From Caenorhabditis remanei (Eukaryota; Nematoda; Chromadorea; Rhabditida; Rhabditidae), in assembly GCF_010183535.1 (NCBI RefSeq), contig NC_071331.1, forward strand, positions 24,180,001-24,244,000: DNA of 64,000 nucleotides. The letters are read 5' to 3'. The notes beneath the pieces are model-generated. The model was given only the letters and a program-made list of their open reading frames with translations. It was not told the origin of the DNA and did not search any database. Position numbers and translations under genes: made by a program. Numbering within the stretch: position 1 is the stretch's first letter; each line of letters starts with the position of its first letter. This document shows positions 1 to 12,400 of the stretch, in pieces.

Positions 1-99
1 AAAAATTACGTCTGAGTGGCTCTGAGCGATTTTGCATATCATGTCCCTCGCTGACCTACCTTTTTGCATAGTGATATGATGCTTCATTTGCATTTTCAG

Positions 100-395
100 A
101 ATTCTTAAGGACTTCCTCCCCTTCCAACAAGTAACCCTTGACCAGACAGTATACCCATATAAGTACGATGTGAAGGCAAGAGCGTTTGGTGATTGGCCTA
201 CTGTAAGTTTGTGGTTTCAAAACAGGAGTTTCAGTTTCAAAACGTCCCAGTTTGTTTTAGAAGGAGTACGAGTTCTACTATTACATCATTCACGACTGCA
301 ACTACTGGAGGGAGTCGAAGGTTCAGGAAGTTTGGTATCAAGATTTCAAAACTGAAGGCAACGTCACCCACAACAAGAATATTCAGCTTGAGTAA
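100..395 (+). CDS. 3' end of an unidentified gene (two terminal exons)
   Basis: Two exons can be read: 100-202 (after CATTTTCAG, ending at GTAAGT) and 261-395 (after TTTGTTTTAG, ending in TAA). The joined frame is open and gives roughly 78 residues rich in Tyr, Trp and charged residues; the last exon begins KEYEFYYYIIHDCNYW. An AATAAAG polyadenylation-type signal follows at about 420. The beginning of the gene lies outside the window. I do not recognise the family; there is no obvious membrane segment in the visible part. Confidence 0.6.
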
Positions 396-1169
396 ATTGA
401 TAATTGATAATTTGGGATGAATAAAGCATTTGTTGGGACACTTTTACTGATTGAAAACAGGAAAAGCGCCAATGCACTGAAAACGCGTCAAACAGCCGGA
501 TCTTCGTGATGGCACCGGAAAGGCGTCAACCCACTGAGAATGCGCCAGCGACTACCCTGTTACACATCCGATATTTCTATGAATTCTGGACTTTTCCTAT
601 CCGTGGGATCGGCGATTTCTGTTTTGAGAGCGGAGCCTAAAAATTAAATGTCTTATATATAGACTCACACTTTTCCACGTTATCAGAATGCACAATTTTA
701 TAAGATCATTCAAATTTAAAACATTTTTCCAATAGCTCCGCGCATTTTTGAGATACAAAAAAAATAAATATGCTTGCGACGCTAAAATCGGCTGGGGGAG
801 CTGTAACAGCTACATATATTTAAAGGCGGATATCTCAAAAATAGGCGGAGCTACCTAAAATTCTCTTCGATTAGTCACCGAATTTTCAAATTTTCTACTT
901 TTCCCATCAAAAACCTCATTTTTAGCTCCAAAATCACATTTTCCGTCTCTGAAAAGCCTGAAAACCATCTTGCTCGTCGAATAATACGCATTGTACGCAA
1001 TAACACCGTCACGTACAATGCACAGGATTTGACGCGCAAACACAAAATTGGGTTATTTTCAACGATTTTGAACGATTTTGAACGATTTTTGATGGTTTTT
1101 ACACGAAAAAATAAGGAAAAAGATATATTTATTAACTATTTGACACAAAAAACATAAGAAAAAGAGAAA
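396..1169. other. Intergenic gap between convergent genes
   Basis: No coding exon was recognised. It holds short dispersed 'TGACGC/ACGCGTC' type repeat words (about 460-560) and one inverted-repeat element at 969-1040, listed separately. Confidence 0.5.
969..1040. repeat. Short inverted-repeat element, copy 1
   Basis: Begins CTTGCTCGTC and ends GACGCGCAA, with a palindromic core GCATTGTACG ... CGTACAATGC around ACACCGT. This copy is the most degenerate of five in the window (others near 8736, 16062, 27174 and 38946). Confidence 0.6.
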
Positions 1170-2722
1170 TTATTTCTTCTCGGGCACAACAGTCCGATAA
1201 ATCTTCTTGAATATCGATTCCTTCGGCTTCAGTCCCATCTGTTTTCGATTCTCTTCAGAAGAGGCCGCCTGTAGATCAGATAATCTCATTCCGAATACTC
1301 CAGAAGTGTATGAATTCGGATGTCTCTTCATCACTTCGTTATTCAATAATTGATCCAATGCTTGCAGTCTTTTCTCACATATTCCAGATGATTCGGATGC
1401 CGCTGGACCATTTGGCTGGAATTGACGCTCGATTTCTTTCGAGAGAAACACCGCGAAATCTCTGAAATAATGAAGAATTATTTAAAGGGAGAAAGTGCGC
1501 TCTAGTGAACTTTTGGAGCGGAAAATTTGAATTTTTGGGTGAAAATTGTTTTAAAAAACTCGACTTTTTAACTTAAAATTGGCCTAAAACTCATATTTAT
1601 CCAGGTTTTGAACATTTTTTGAGATTTTGAATTCTCGAATGGGAAAGTGCGCTCTAGTGGACTGTGAGGTGGAAAATTGGCTCAAAACTCGATTTTTTTG
1701 CTCGAAATTTGAATTATCACTATAATTTCTATACCTGGGGAAAAAGTGCGCTCTTTGAAGCGGAAAATTCGAATTTTCGACAAAAAATTGTTGAAAACTT
1801 TGATTTTTAGAGTAAAAATTGGCTTAAAATTCATTTTTACCAGTTTTTGAACGAAATTGAGCTCGAAATTGGGGAAATTTAGAAAAAAAAAAAAACCGTT
1901 TTCGAGCAAATTTTGGGTTAAAATGAGCAAAAAAAAATCGCTGAAATTTCAGTTTTTAAAGAGAATTAGTGAAAATAACTCGATTTGACACTTTTAGGAG
2001 GAAATCGAGCTCAAAAATCGAATTTTCTGTGAGAATTTGTATTTTCGCGGAAGAAAATGCGCTCTAGTGAACTTTTGGAGCGGAAAATTCGAATTTCTGG
2101 GTGATTCAGTTTTTGAGCGATTTTTGGCTAAAATGGAGCTCGAAATTTGAATTTTTGAGTTCAAAATGACTGAAAATTTGATTTTCACAGCGAATTTGAA
2201 CTTTTTAGATGGTAGAAAGTGCGCTCCATTGAACTTCCGGTGGGAAATCCATAAAGATGGATTAAAAATCGTCGAAATCTATATTTTCGATTCGTTGTTG
2301 AATGAAAAACTGTTCAAAACTTAATTTCTGACAGTTTCTTGATAAAATTAAGCTCGAAATTCGATTTTCACTGATAATATGAATTTCCGAAAAGATAAGT
2401 GCGCCCTAGTGAACTGTCGGGCGGGAAATTTGAATTTTAGGGGAAAATGCTCGATTTGATATGACTTTTTCAAGTTTTTCGAGGAATTTCAGTCGAATTT
2501 TTCAGTTTTTGAGTTAAAATTTGTGAAATTGCTATTTTTAAATGAAATTTGCAATTTTTAAACTAATTTTCAGCCCTAAAATCGTGTTTTTGATCGTAAT
2601 TTTCTGTATTTCAGTCGATTTTTCGAGGTAATTAAGCCTAATTACCTTTCCGGTGCCTTATTCGCATCTTTCGGCCATTTTCCGGCGATTCGGACGTATT
2701 GTTTGTAGAGATGTTTTGACAT
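1170..2722 (-). CDS. UQCC2-like complex III assembly factor
   Basis: Two exons, 2722-2646 and 1461-1170, joined in phase 2, encode 122 residues. The start ATG lies directly behind a CAG acceptor, consistent with spliced-leader trans-splicing. The N-terminal helix (LYKQYVRIAGKWPKD) followed by a FAVFLSKEIERQF segment matches what I know of UQCC2/MNF1, a small mitochondrial matrix protein that assists synthesis and assembly of cytochrome b in complex III; length is close to the human protein (about 126). It is downstream of shq-1 on the same strand with 1.16 kb between them. The identification rests on two short conserved stretches and general layout, so it is probable rather than certain. Confidence 0.7.
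1490..2430. repeat. Dispersed 'GTGCGCTCTAGTGAAC' words inside the UQCC2-like intron
   Basis: The intron (1462-2645) carries six related blocks starting near 1494, 1645, 1746, 2050, 2219 and 2399, each with GCGCTC(T/C)AGTGAACT followed by a GGAGCGGAAAA-like tail and spaced 100-300 bp apart in AT-rich sequence. They look like decayed copies of one unit. Confidence 0.55.
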
Positions 2723-3882
2723 CTGTGGTAATTAAGGTAATTTGAATCGAAAAATCTCAAAAAAAAAGGAGAGAAAAATGGATAATTTGGCTTGGAACCC
2801 ATGGAATTTCAGAATTTCAGGTTAAAAAAAGCAGAAAAAATTGAATTTGTGAATAAAAATTTTTGAAAAAAGGTGGAACAAAAAATGGTAACAACAAAAA
2901 CAACAAACATCGAGAATTCAACAGGAAAATAGGCAATTTTTGAATGAAAAATGGGGGAAAATGGACAAAAAAATGAAGAAAATCAGTCATTTTGGGGTGG
3001 ATTTTGATGGAAAAAGTGCAAAAAATCAGGGAGAAATATGAAAAATTGGGGAAAAATATCAAAATCAAGTTTTGAGCTGGAAAAAATTAAAGAAATCAGC
3101 GGAAAACATGAAAAAATTGGGGAAAATCTATCAAAAACCTGATTTTCAATGGTTTCAGCACAATTTTTTGGCTCAAAAATGGCGAAAATTCAGCAAAATT
3201 GGATTAAAAACTACGATTTTGAGAAAAAAACACTAATTTTTCGAGTTTTTCGACATAAAATAACGTAAATTGGGGAAAAATCGATCAGAGACCTGATTTT
3301 CTGGTGTTTTAGCACAATTTTGATAGATTTTCGTCGATTTTATAGCGAAATTGGACTAAAAACTACGATTTTTGATAGATTTTCAAGTTTTTCGACAATA
3401 AATAACATAAAATTAACAGGAAAAGCACTATTTTAGCCGGTTTTTGACAGAAAAATGATAAAACTGGACTAAAAACTACGATTTTTGATAGATTTTTGAG
3501 TCATAAAACTCAATTTTTCAAATTTTCCAGCATAACAAAAATAAAATGAACACAAAAACACCCAATTTTTGCCGGTTTTTGACTGAAAAATAGCAAAATT
3601 GGACTAAAACTACGATTTTTTGGGGTTTTTGGGCATAAAATAACACGAAATTAACACAAAAAGCGCAATTTCAGCACAATTTTAAGCTCGAAAATAGAGG
3701 ATTTTCATCAAAATTGAATTAAAAATGGCGATTTTTCGAGTTTTCCAGCATAAAATAACAAAATATCAACAATTTTAGCTGGTTTTTGACTGAAAAATAG
3801 GTTTTGAGCGATTTTTTTTGGATTTTTCAATGAAATTTTCAATTTTTTGACATAAAATAACATAAAATCAACGAAAAAATTA
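2723..3882. other. AT-rich gap between shq-1 and the UQCC2-like gene
   Basis: Monotonous TTTTT/AAAAA-rich sequence with repeated phrases such as AAAACTACGATTTTT. No exon, RNA gene or mobile element was recognised. Confidence 0.5.
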
Positions 3883-6800
3883 TCAATTATTCTGGGGCAT
3901 TTCATCATCATCGCTATCCAACATTGTCGCCTGCATCTTCGCCTCAGTCTCCAAAATCTCCAAATCCCATCCGACGTCGGCCTTCTGAATCCCCGCAACG
4001 ACGTCTTCTAATTCCTTCTGAATCCCTCTGACGACGTCTTCAGAATCTTCCGTCTGAATCCAGAAGATGTAATCCGTAATGAATAAATCATTGAGAATAT
4101 ATCGAAAATCTCCAGAATCGATGAAAATTCGATGGATATCACACAGAATATGAAGGATTACTGTAGTCGGGTGGGCGGAGCTTAGAATTTGAAGGAGATC
4201 TTCAAGAATACGGAAGGAGAGACGGAGATTACGGTAGAGTGGATAGCAGAGGGAACGGCGGATCGAAGAGATTACACACTGAAAATTGAGAAGATTTGAA
4301 AGTTTTTGGAGGATTTTTATGGCAAAAATTGAGTTTTCAGCTATTTTTAAGCCAAAAAAGTGTTGAAAATGACATTTTTGAGCAGAAAAACTACATTTTC
4401 CGCCCAAAAAGTAGTTTTTTGACCTTAAAATTCAGTTTTTCAGTGATTTTCAATATAAAAATGTGTTAAAACCCCGTTTTTGAAGAAAAAAACTATGTTT
4501 TTTGGTCAAAAAAGTTTTTTTTTGACATTTTTAAGCCGAATTTCGTAATTTTCAGACATTTTAAAGATGAAAACTAGAGAAAAACTGTATTTTGCGGTTC
4601 AAAATTATCATTTTCAGTTATTTTTACACTGAAAAATCAATTGTTGACAGATTTTTGCAAACAATTTGAAAGTTTTGGAGGATTTTTATGACAAAAATTG
4701 AGTTTTCAGCCATTTTTAAGCCAAAAATTAGTGATTGGCAGAGTTTTCAGAAGCTGAAAACAGGAGAAACCAAAATTTCAGTAATTTTTGACTTATTCTG
4801 AGCAAAAGTGTGCTAAAACTATTATTTTTAGAAAATAAATAGCGCTTTTAGATACTTTTCGATCACCAAAATGTCGATTTTTGACTAAAAATTTGAGTTT
4901 TAGAAGATTTTTATGGCGAAAATTGAATATTTAGTGATTTTTGAACCAAAAATTCAGTTTTTCAGCCATTTTTAGGCCAGAAAAGTGCTGAAAATCACAT
5001 TTTCGAAGAGGAAAAACTACATTTTTTTGGTCAAAAATGAAGTTTTTGATCTAATCGAGTTTTTCAGTGATTTTTAACACAAAATTAGCGATTTTCAGGG
5101 TAGAAAATTGAACAAAAAGTCATTTTTCGGTTCAAAATCATCTTTTTTTTATTAGTAATTTTCACACAGGAAATCCAATTTTTTAACATAGTTTGAGCCG
5201 AAAAGTGGTGAAAATAACATTTTTAGTCAAATCGGCAATTTTTCTCTCAAAATGCCGATTTTTGAATGAAAAATACAGAAAATTAGTCAAAAACGGTATT
5301 TCTGCAAAAATCGCATAAAAAATCAGTTAAAACACGAGATTTTTATGAAATTTCAGTAGAAATTGCAGACTTTTGAGTTTTCTGTCAGTAGATATGTCTA
5401 TTGGTCAGGATGTCCAGTGATCACTGAATTCTCTCCCAAAAATAGCATTTTCTGATACTTTTCGACTCCAAAAATGTCGATTTTGACTGAAAAATCCTAA
5501 AATTAATTTAAAAAACGGTATTCCTGCAAAAATTTCATCAAAAATCACACAAAACACGAGATTTTCGAAGAAATTTCAGTAGAAATAGCCGATTTTTGAG
5601 AATCAATCTGTCTGTAGATCTGTCTGTCCATCCGGATGTCCACACACCTCTTTAACACTTCCAAATTTCACAAAATAGCTTAAACTGGATGATAATTTGG
5701 CGACAGTCCATCCGGATTCACAATTTGATTCCCATTGATTAACTCGTTGATCGTATAGATATCCATAGAGAATATCCAATAATGATATCCCAATTTCCTC
5801 ATTCGTCGCCCATATTTTTGATATTTTCGTCTTTCGGAGATCCTTTAATTTCATTCGATCCTCTTCTGTTATTTCCAGAAATTGGGACATCGAAAAAGGG
5901 GCGGAGACTAGGGAGAGAAGCTCCTCTTCTGGTTCCAGGGTGTCCGCTCTGAAAATGAGAGAAAATGAGGGAAATTTTTGAAAAAAATGAACCGAAAATG
6001 CGTCAGGCACTAGAAATGCGTCAAGGAGTTGTCTTTGCGCCCTTTCGGTGCATTGACACAGTTTCAGTCCTTGACGCTTTTCTTGTGCATTTTTGGAGCT
6101 GTGCGCATTTTCGGTGTATTGGCGTGTTTCTAGTGTTTTTAGACTATAATTGGATGCTGGCGCATTTCCGGAGCTTGACGCGAATCTGGAGCGCTGGCGT
6201 CTTTTCAGTTTTTCTGATGAAAACTATGTTTAGTTGTGTTTTAACCGATTTTCGAGAAGAAAAATGAAGAAAATCAGCCAAATGAGTCATTTTGGGTGGA
6301 TTTTGAGGTAAACAGTGCAAAAAATCCGGGAAATCATGAAAAAATTTATGATTTCAACTATTTTTGCAGGATTTTGAGCAAAAAATGGGCTGAAAATAAT
6401 AAAAATATCAAAAGTAGGGTTTGAGCTGGAAATATTGAGAAAAACAGCGGAAAACATGAAAAATCGGGGATGATCTATCAGAAAACTGATTTTCAGAAGT
6501 TTCAGCCCAATTTCAGCCTCAAAAATAGCCAAAATTTAGCAAAATTGGACTAAAAACCACGATTCTTGGAGTTTTTTGAATAAAAGTTCAATTTTTCAAG
6601 TTTTTCGACATAAAATAGCGTAAACTGGGGAAAAATCTATCAAAACATGAGGTTTGAGCACAATTTCAACTGATTTTTACTTGAAAAATCGTAAAATTAG
6701 ACTAAAACCTGCAATTTTTGAGACGAAAACTCTTTTTTTTTCGAGTTTTTCCACTTAAATTGAAGATTTCAAGCGATTTTCATGTCTGTGCGCATTTTTG

Positions 6801-8026
6801 GAGCTTTTCAGTGTCTTGGCGCAGTTTCCGTGCCTCCTTGACGCACTTCTCGTGCTCTTCAAACTCACAAATATCTGCCCTCATCAAATGCCTCCCAATC
6901 CGTCTTCGTCATTTCGTCCAATCTCATCTGAATTTCGACGTCTTCTGGATTCTGAATATCCACTAGATTCCCAATTTCTCCTCGTAATCTCTCGATGATT
7001 CCAATCTTCGTCCATCCGAATCCATAACCGAATTTCTTGATTTCTGTATCACTTTTCGGCGTTTCAACACTCGGAATCTCCTGATCGATGAGAAATTCGT
7101 TGCCTTCTGAATCCTCGACGTCTTCTTCTTCTGAATTCTCTTCTATTTCCTCAACGAGAGCTCTTCCGTGTGGTTGGGTGGCGGTGGTGGGATTCAGGAG
7201 CTCCGTGATCATATCCAAATTGGTGAAATGTTCGGATTTGTGGATTTTTGGCACGCGGATGTGGAATTCTCCTGGAAATTTGAATTTTAGAAGGAAAAAG
7301 GGTGCTGACGCGTTTTTGGTGAGTTGACGTGTTTTTGGTGAGTTGACGCATTTCTAGTTTCTAGCTATTTTGACTCGTTTTTCACCGCCTGCTGATGATT
7401 GAGGGCTGCTGACGCGTTTTTGGTGAGTTGGCGCATTTCTAGTTTTTTAAAGCTATTTTGGTGATTTTATGGCAATTTTTCGGATTTTTAGGTAAAAAAG
7501 TCGGAATTTGACGGATTTTAAGCCGGAAAAGCCGGAATTTGACGGATTTTAAAGAAAAGTCGGGATTTGACGGATTTTAAACCAAAAAATTGACATTTGA
7601 CGGATTTTTTCAGCTAAAAAAGTCGGAATTTAATGGATTTTTAACCAACAGGTCAGAATTTGACGGATTTTTAGCTAAGAAGTGAGATTTTTTGCTTTTT
7701 CTCGAGTTTTGCGTCACTTTTCGAGCTTTTTCATCGCCTACCTTCATCAGAATTCCACTCGACCTTCCCATTCCCACTACCGTACTCCTCGACCATTTGT
7801 TTGAAGTGTACCCTGGAAAAATATGAAAAAATATCGATTTTTACCGATTTTCCGCCTAAAAATCAAGAAAATCGATAATTTACCTCAAAAAATAGGGCGG
7901 ACATGTGAAAACGAACATGTACTCGCCGTGATCGTAATCCAATTCGGCCAAATTTCCGTGTGGAGCACGGATTCTGATGAGAAGACTATCGTCGTCTTGA
8001 GTGATCCAGAAGACTGGGGTGAGCAT
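3883..8026 (-). CDS. shq-1: SHQ1, box H/ACA RNP assembly chaperone
   Basis: Five exons with consistent phases, 8026-7884, 7812-7742, 7271-6869, 5948-5648 and 4278-3883, encode 437 residues. SHQ1 binds dyskerin before H/ACA RNP assembly. Exon 1 carries the N-terminal CS-like domain with its diagnostic start (MLTPVFWITQDDD) and PPYFLR. Exon 3 starts with EFHIRVPK, has an acidic linker and then the SHQ1-domain signature FGYGFGW ... DEGRYLAD. Exons 4-5 carry DILYGYLYD, SGWTVAKLS, RRSLCYPLYR and YILNDLFITDY of the C-terminal helical domain. The start ATG follows TTTCAG directly. From memory, C. elegans shq-1 and ulp-3 are neighbours (Y48A5A.1 and .2), which agrees with the order here. A broken partial copy lies at 15224-15607. 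Confidence 0.92.
4279..5647. other. Large AT-rich intron of shq-1
   Basis: Repetitive TTTTTGA/AAAAATC-type sequence; no nested gene seen. The shq-1 intron at 5949-6868 additionally holds 'TTGACGC ... GCGCATTTTC' repeat words at about 6000-6200 and 6785-6850. Confidence 0.45.
7290..7740. repeat. 'GACGCGTTTTTGGTGAGTTG' and 'GACGGATTTT' repeat words in an shq-1 intron
   Basis: Short direct repeats of GCTGACGCGTTTTTGGTGAG (about 7300-7430) followed by seven GAATTTGACGGATTTTTA-like units (about 7500-7670). Confidence 0.5.
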
Positions 8027-8735
8027 CTGAAAATTGAGGGAATTATGGGGAAAAATGGAAAAAAAATAGAAAAATTGAGGTTTGAAATAGAAAAAAGTGA
8101 CATTTAATTGGAAAATTTGGATTTTTTGAGAGAAAATAGGTTTTCGAGTGGAAAAAGCAGGTTTTTTGGGAAAAATGGCGGGTTTTGGACTCAAAATGTG
8201 CTTTTGAACAAAAGAATTAGCAGTTTTTAAGTAGACATTGGATTTTCAGCATTTTTATAAACTGTTCGCCAAATTTGATTACTATTCGATGAAAAAATTT
8301 AATTTTTGAGCGGGAAACTAACTTTTTTGTTCGAAAACTACATTTTCTGGTAAAAACCAAGCTTTTTAAACCGTTAAAACTGATTTTTCACTCTCAAAAT
8401 CGTATTTTTCTTTCAATTTAGTTTTTCTGACAGGAAATCTGAAATTCTTCAAGTTTTTTTGGGTTTTCGACCGGTTTTTTTTCATAAGATATGGTTTTTT
8501 CATGATTTTTCGGTTAAAAACTTTGAAAAACCACATTTTCCCCTAATATATCTGAAATTTAAACTGTTTTGAAATTATAAACTTTTTGGGGTAAAAACCT
8601 GAGAGAATAATTATGAAAACTGTAATTTTCAGTTTTCTAAACCGAATTTTCTAAAACTTTCCGGATTTTCTTATCAAAAACCTAAGTTTTAGCTCTAAAA
8701 CCACAATTTCCATCTCTGAGATGGCTGAAAATCAA

Positions 8736-8810
8736 CTTGCTCGTCAAATCGTGCGCATTGTACGCAGTGACACCGTCACTACGTACAAAGCACTAGACCC
8801 GACGGGCAAG
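8736..8810. repeat. Short inverted-repeat element, copy 2
   Basis: CTTGCTCGTC ... GACGGGCAAG ends with the GTACGCAGTGACACCGTCACTACGTAC core. It lies next to the truncated ulp-3 exon 2 copy, as the 16062 copy lies next to the intact exon 2, so the two were probably duplicated together. Confidence 0.65.
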
Positions 8811-8957
8811 TTCAATTGGGTCATAAATTAAAGAAATTTCAGCGATTTTTTGGTAAATATGATAAAATAGCTGGAAAAAGTAGGTAATAATGGGGTTTTA
8901 TACCCAAACAATTCAGAAATCGAGTGAAAATGCAAAACATAATTTATTTACATTAAT

Positions 8958-9075
8958 TTATTCAAAATTCAATATCAAATCCCTCCAGTTGTCGGATGTC
9001 GAAGAGGAACAGAACCCAGTGGGAACCGCCGTTCGGCAGAATGACGTCCGTGTTGTTGTTTGTTATGGAGGCGAT
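8958..9075 (-). pseudogene. Truncated copy of ulp-3/SENP8 exon 2
   Basis: Begins behind a CAG acceptor with the same IASITNNNTDV and GGSHW segment as the intact exon at 16662-16297, then jumps from the residue after LFLFD to the last residues (EGFDIEF). An internal deletion of about 250 bp removed the Asp (HFDS) and Cys (TDCG) catalytic segments and left a frame change near the end (stop TGA instead of TAA). It keeps the catalytic His only, so it cannot encode a working C-terminal half. Confidence 0.85.
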
Positions 9076-9414
9076 CTGGAAATGAAAAATATGAGATTTT
9101 TATTGGAAAATTTATGAAAATTGGAATATTTTGATGTCAAAAATGGGATTTTCGAGAGAAAATTTGAAAAAAAAGTTGGTTTTACGGGTCGGGAATGACA
9201 ATCGGACATCCGGACAGACAGGAAAACTTTAAAAAAAAAGCAAAATGTAACAGAAATTTTAAAAATACATCAGAAAACTTCACGTCCTTAAAACTAAAAT
9301 ATAAACTTGATGACCTCCGTCCCCCACACTACTTTTCCAAAAAATATCAAAAATCAATTATCAAAACGAAATCCAATCAGTATCGAATTGCGATCTCTTC
9401 GAAATGAATTCCAA

Positions 9415-12400
9415 ATGATTATATCGAGGAGATTACTATTGTTCAATTCGCTCGTGATTGGTCAGTTTTAACCACAAGATTTAGAGCAAAACAGGATTTC
9501 TCTCTCTTTCAGCGATTTTCGCAACAAACAACCGACGCTCTTATGAGGCTGAAAATCATCGGGACTACCCGAACTACTTCGCCAATCCAAGGACCTCTTC
9601 AGGTAGTTTGGAAGGGTAGTGGGGGAGCGCTGGGAGGAGCCAGTTTTAAAGAGATTCTGGAAAAATCGGCTTCTGGCGTCAACGATATCCGGGAGCAGGA
9701 GACGGAGCACATATTTTGAGGCAAGCATCCGCTAAATCAGGATACTTGCTTCAGCCGGGAGAACAAGAATGTAACAGTCCCGGCCCAAAGAGCTCATAGC
9801 TCCAAGCGCACGGTTCATGGAAAGTTTTAAGTTAAAACTTTTAACCGTTGAAACTACACATTTCCTCTGAATGTCTAAAACTAGGCAATAGAATAGATTC
9901 TCGACGTTCTCTTGCCATCATCAGAATCGGGAACATCCCCCAGCCAACACGTTCGCTTCCAATACTTCTGGGTCTAGGCTATCCCTTCATGTCAGGAATA
10001 TCGCTTCCCGACTTCAGGAAAATAGAGAAAGAACGGCAGTTCCGATGCTTCCGGCTCCAGCGCTATTGGCACCTGACTTTCCAACCGCCACAGCAACTAA
10101 ACCTTCAAAATTTCAGACTCCCAATCCGCCTCTTCTCCTGATTCTCCTCCTCGCTCTTCTTCCGACTCTTCTCAACCATCCATCCGCAACGGTTTGAGAA
10201 TCTTTCAATTTTCTATCTAATCCCCTCTTTTTCAGTTCACTCCGCCTCTTTCCCAGAACACTCCGACTACTTTAGCAATTCAAACATCCGTACGATCAGA
10301 AATGGTAAGTGGGAGGCATTATGATGAGCTAACTGAACTATTTTTGCCGGTTTTTTCAATTTCGTTTTTTTACTGAACAAGTGCCTTGTTCATACTAGAT
10401 TCGTCATTTTCAGCCAACGACGCTCTCAACGACTACGTGGAACACGCCTCTATCATTGCCCACATCACCAATGGTATTGCCCTTCAACATGGATTGATGA
10501 ATGGATCGATTCCAGTGAACGACGTGATCGGCGAGCTCCTCAATCTGGGATCTGTCGACGTGCCTACTCTTGCAAACTTCAAGAAGGACGGAATCAATTC
10601 GCTGTCTGAGAAACTAAAAGACATCAAGTCAAAACTAACCACCGATGTGACTGCTGTTGAAGATCAAACTTTGGCATGGAATGACCTTATTGCCAAATCG
10701 ATGACTGTGAAATCTTTGAACGCTAGTGCCGACAAATTCTTTGGAGACGTTGAAAAGTTCAGTAAGAACTTCAATTTCACTTCGTTGTCATCCTTCACAG
10801 GTTCATTGAATTCAGCGTATGAAGAATTGGAAGCGATCTCTAATTATTCATATCTCACAAATCCTGATGAACTGGATTTGGCTTATCGAAGATTCGGGTA
10901 TTTTAATAGTTCAGTTGTTGATGCAATAACCCAAGTCGAAACATTCAACGCTGCAGTTCTTGCGTTGAAACAATATCCGTCACTGAAGGATGCCCCGACT
11001 ATTTTTGAGCCCGTTGAAACAGTTCTTAATCTAACAAAGACTCGACTCAACCTTCCACTTGATCGCGACATCGAAATAATGAATGCTACGAGAGCTAATC
11101 TGCAGCAATTTATCGATGCTATTGTAGATGCAAAATCTTCCTTCGAATATACTTCAACTCTCCAGAAGGTGGCAACTAGAATCTCAAATTCAGTATCGGG
11201 CAAGACATATTTTACCCATGGTTTCCCTAATGGTTTTGCTGATATGGGAAGTTTGATGAAGAAAGATGTTCAGAATCTATGGATTGGGAAGATTACGAAC
11301 ACTGAGGGATCAAGTATGTATAACCTAGATAATGGTTTACAGCCGCTATTCGCCGTTAACAGACAACTTGCACCACTGGAAGAAAAATTGGTTTCAATTT
11401 GTTCAGTCTCAGTCATTGACGCCATGGAAAGTTGGAGTCAACTTCATACTGAAATCTCTGGTCTGAATTCTGATTCCGCAGGAAAACTTGTAAAACTAAA
11501 TTCTGAAATACTTAATTGTCGGTATGATTATGCAAAAAATCCCACCGATCATTACTTCAAGAAAGTGGAAGATCTCGTTGTGCAAGCCAACAACCTTGCA
11601 TCTGTTGCAAAACTGAACCCAGTGGAAAGCGATAAGCTAAAGAATGAATTCAATGCCTTCATGGAATCACTGACCTTCACGAATTATCATGATATAAAAA
11701 CTTCTATTCCGGAGGTCAATGCAGTTATTGAAAAGTCGAAATCGACTGGTAGTCTAAATAAAATCACAAACACTCTGAATACGTTAAAAAAGATGTTCGA
11801 TGACATACCTACCAATGAATTGAAGGAAGCAGCTAATGCAATCGCGAACAGTAAAGACAAACGGAATATATTTTTTCTTGTGGACGAGATGACCTTTCAC
11901 TCATGTCTCCAAAAGCTAAAAGATAAATCAGCCATGATTACTCAGACTATTCAAACGATGAGAAAAGTGAGAAAAGTGGATACGGAGAAGTTGGCCAAAG
12001 TTCAGTCGGCTGCAACAACACTTTCTGAAGTTGCTGGTGAACTATCAGGTGTTGGCTCCATTCGTGATACAATGAATAAGGATGTGACTGAAGCGACGAC
12101 AAATGTCAACAAACTTCCGGATTCTTTGACCAAATCCAAAGTCATCGGACAGTCTGTCAATTCTCTACGTAGTGCATTTGTGTTGGGAGATTTGAAGGCG
12201 CAAGTTGAACAGCTCAAGACCATCGATACTTATGTTCAGGATTGGATCAAGAATATTCCAATCTTGGAATACGAGAAGACCATAAAGGGACTCTGGGGAA
12301 ACCACGACAAGGATATGGCTGAATTGGATAAGACACTTGGCCAGATTGATTCCTTCGAAAAGAATCTCAACGTCTCCAATCTGACGACAATCGGTGCTTA

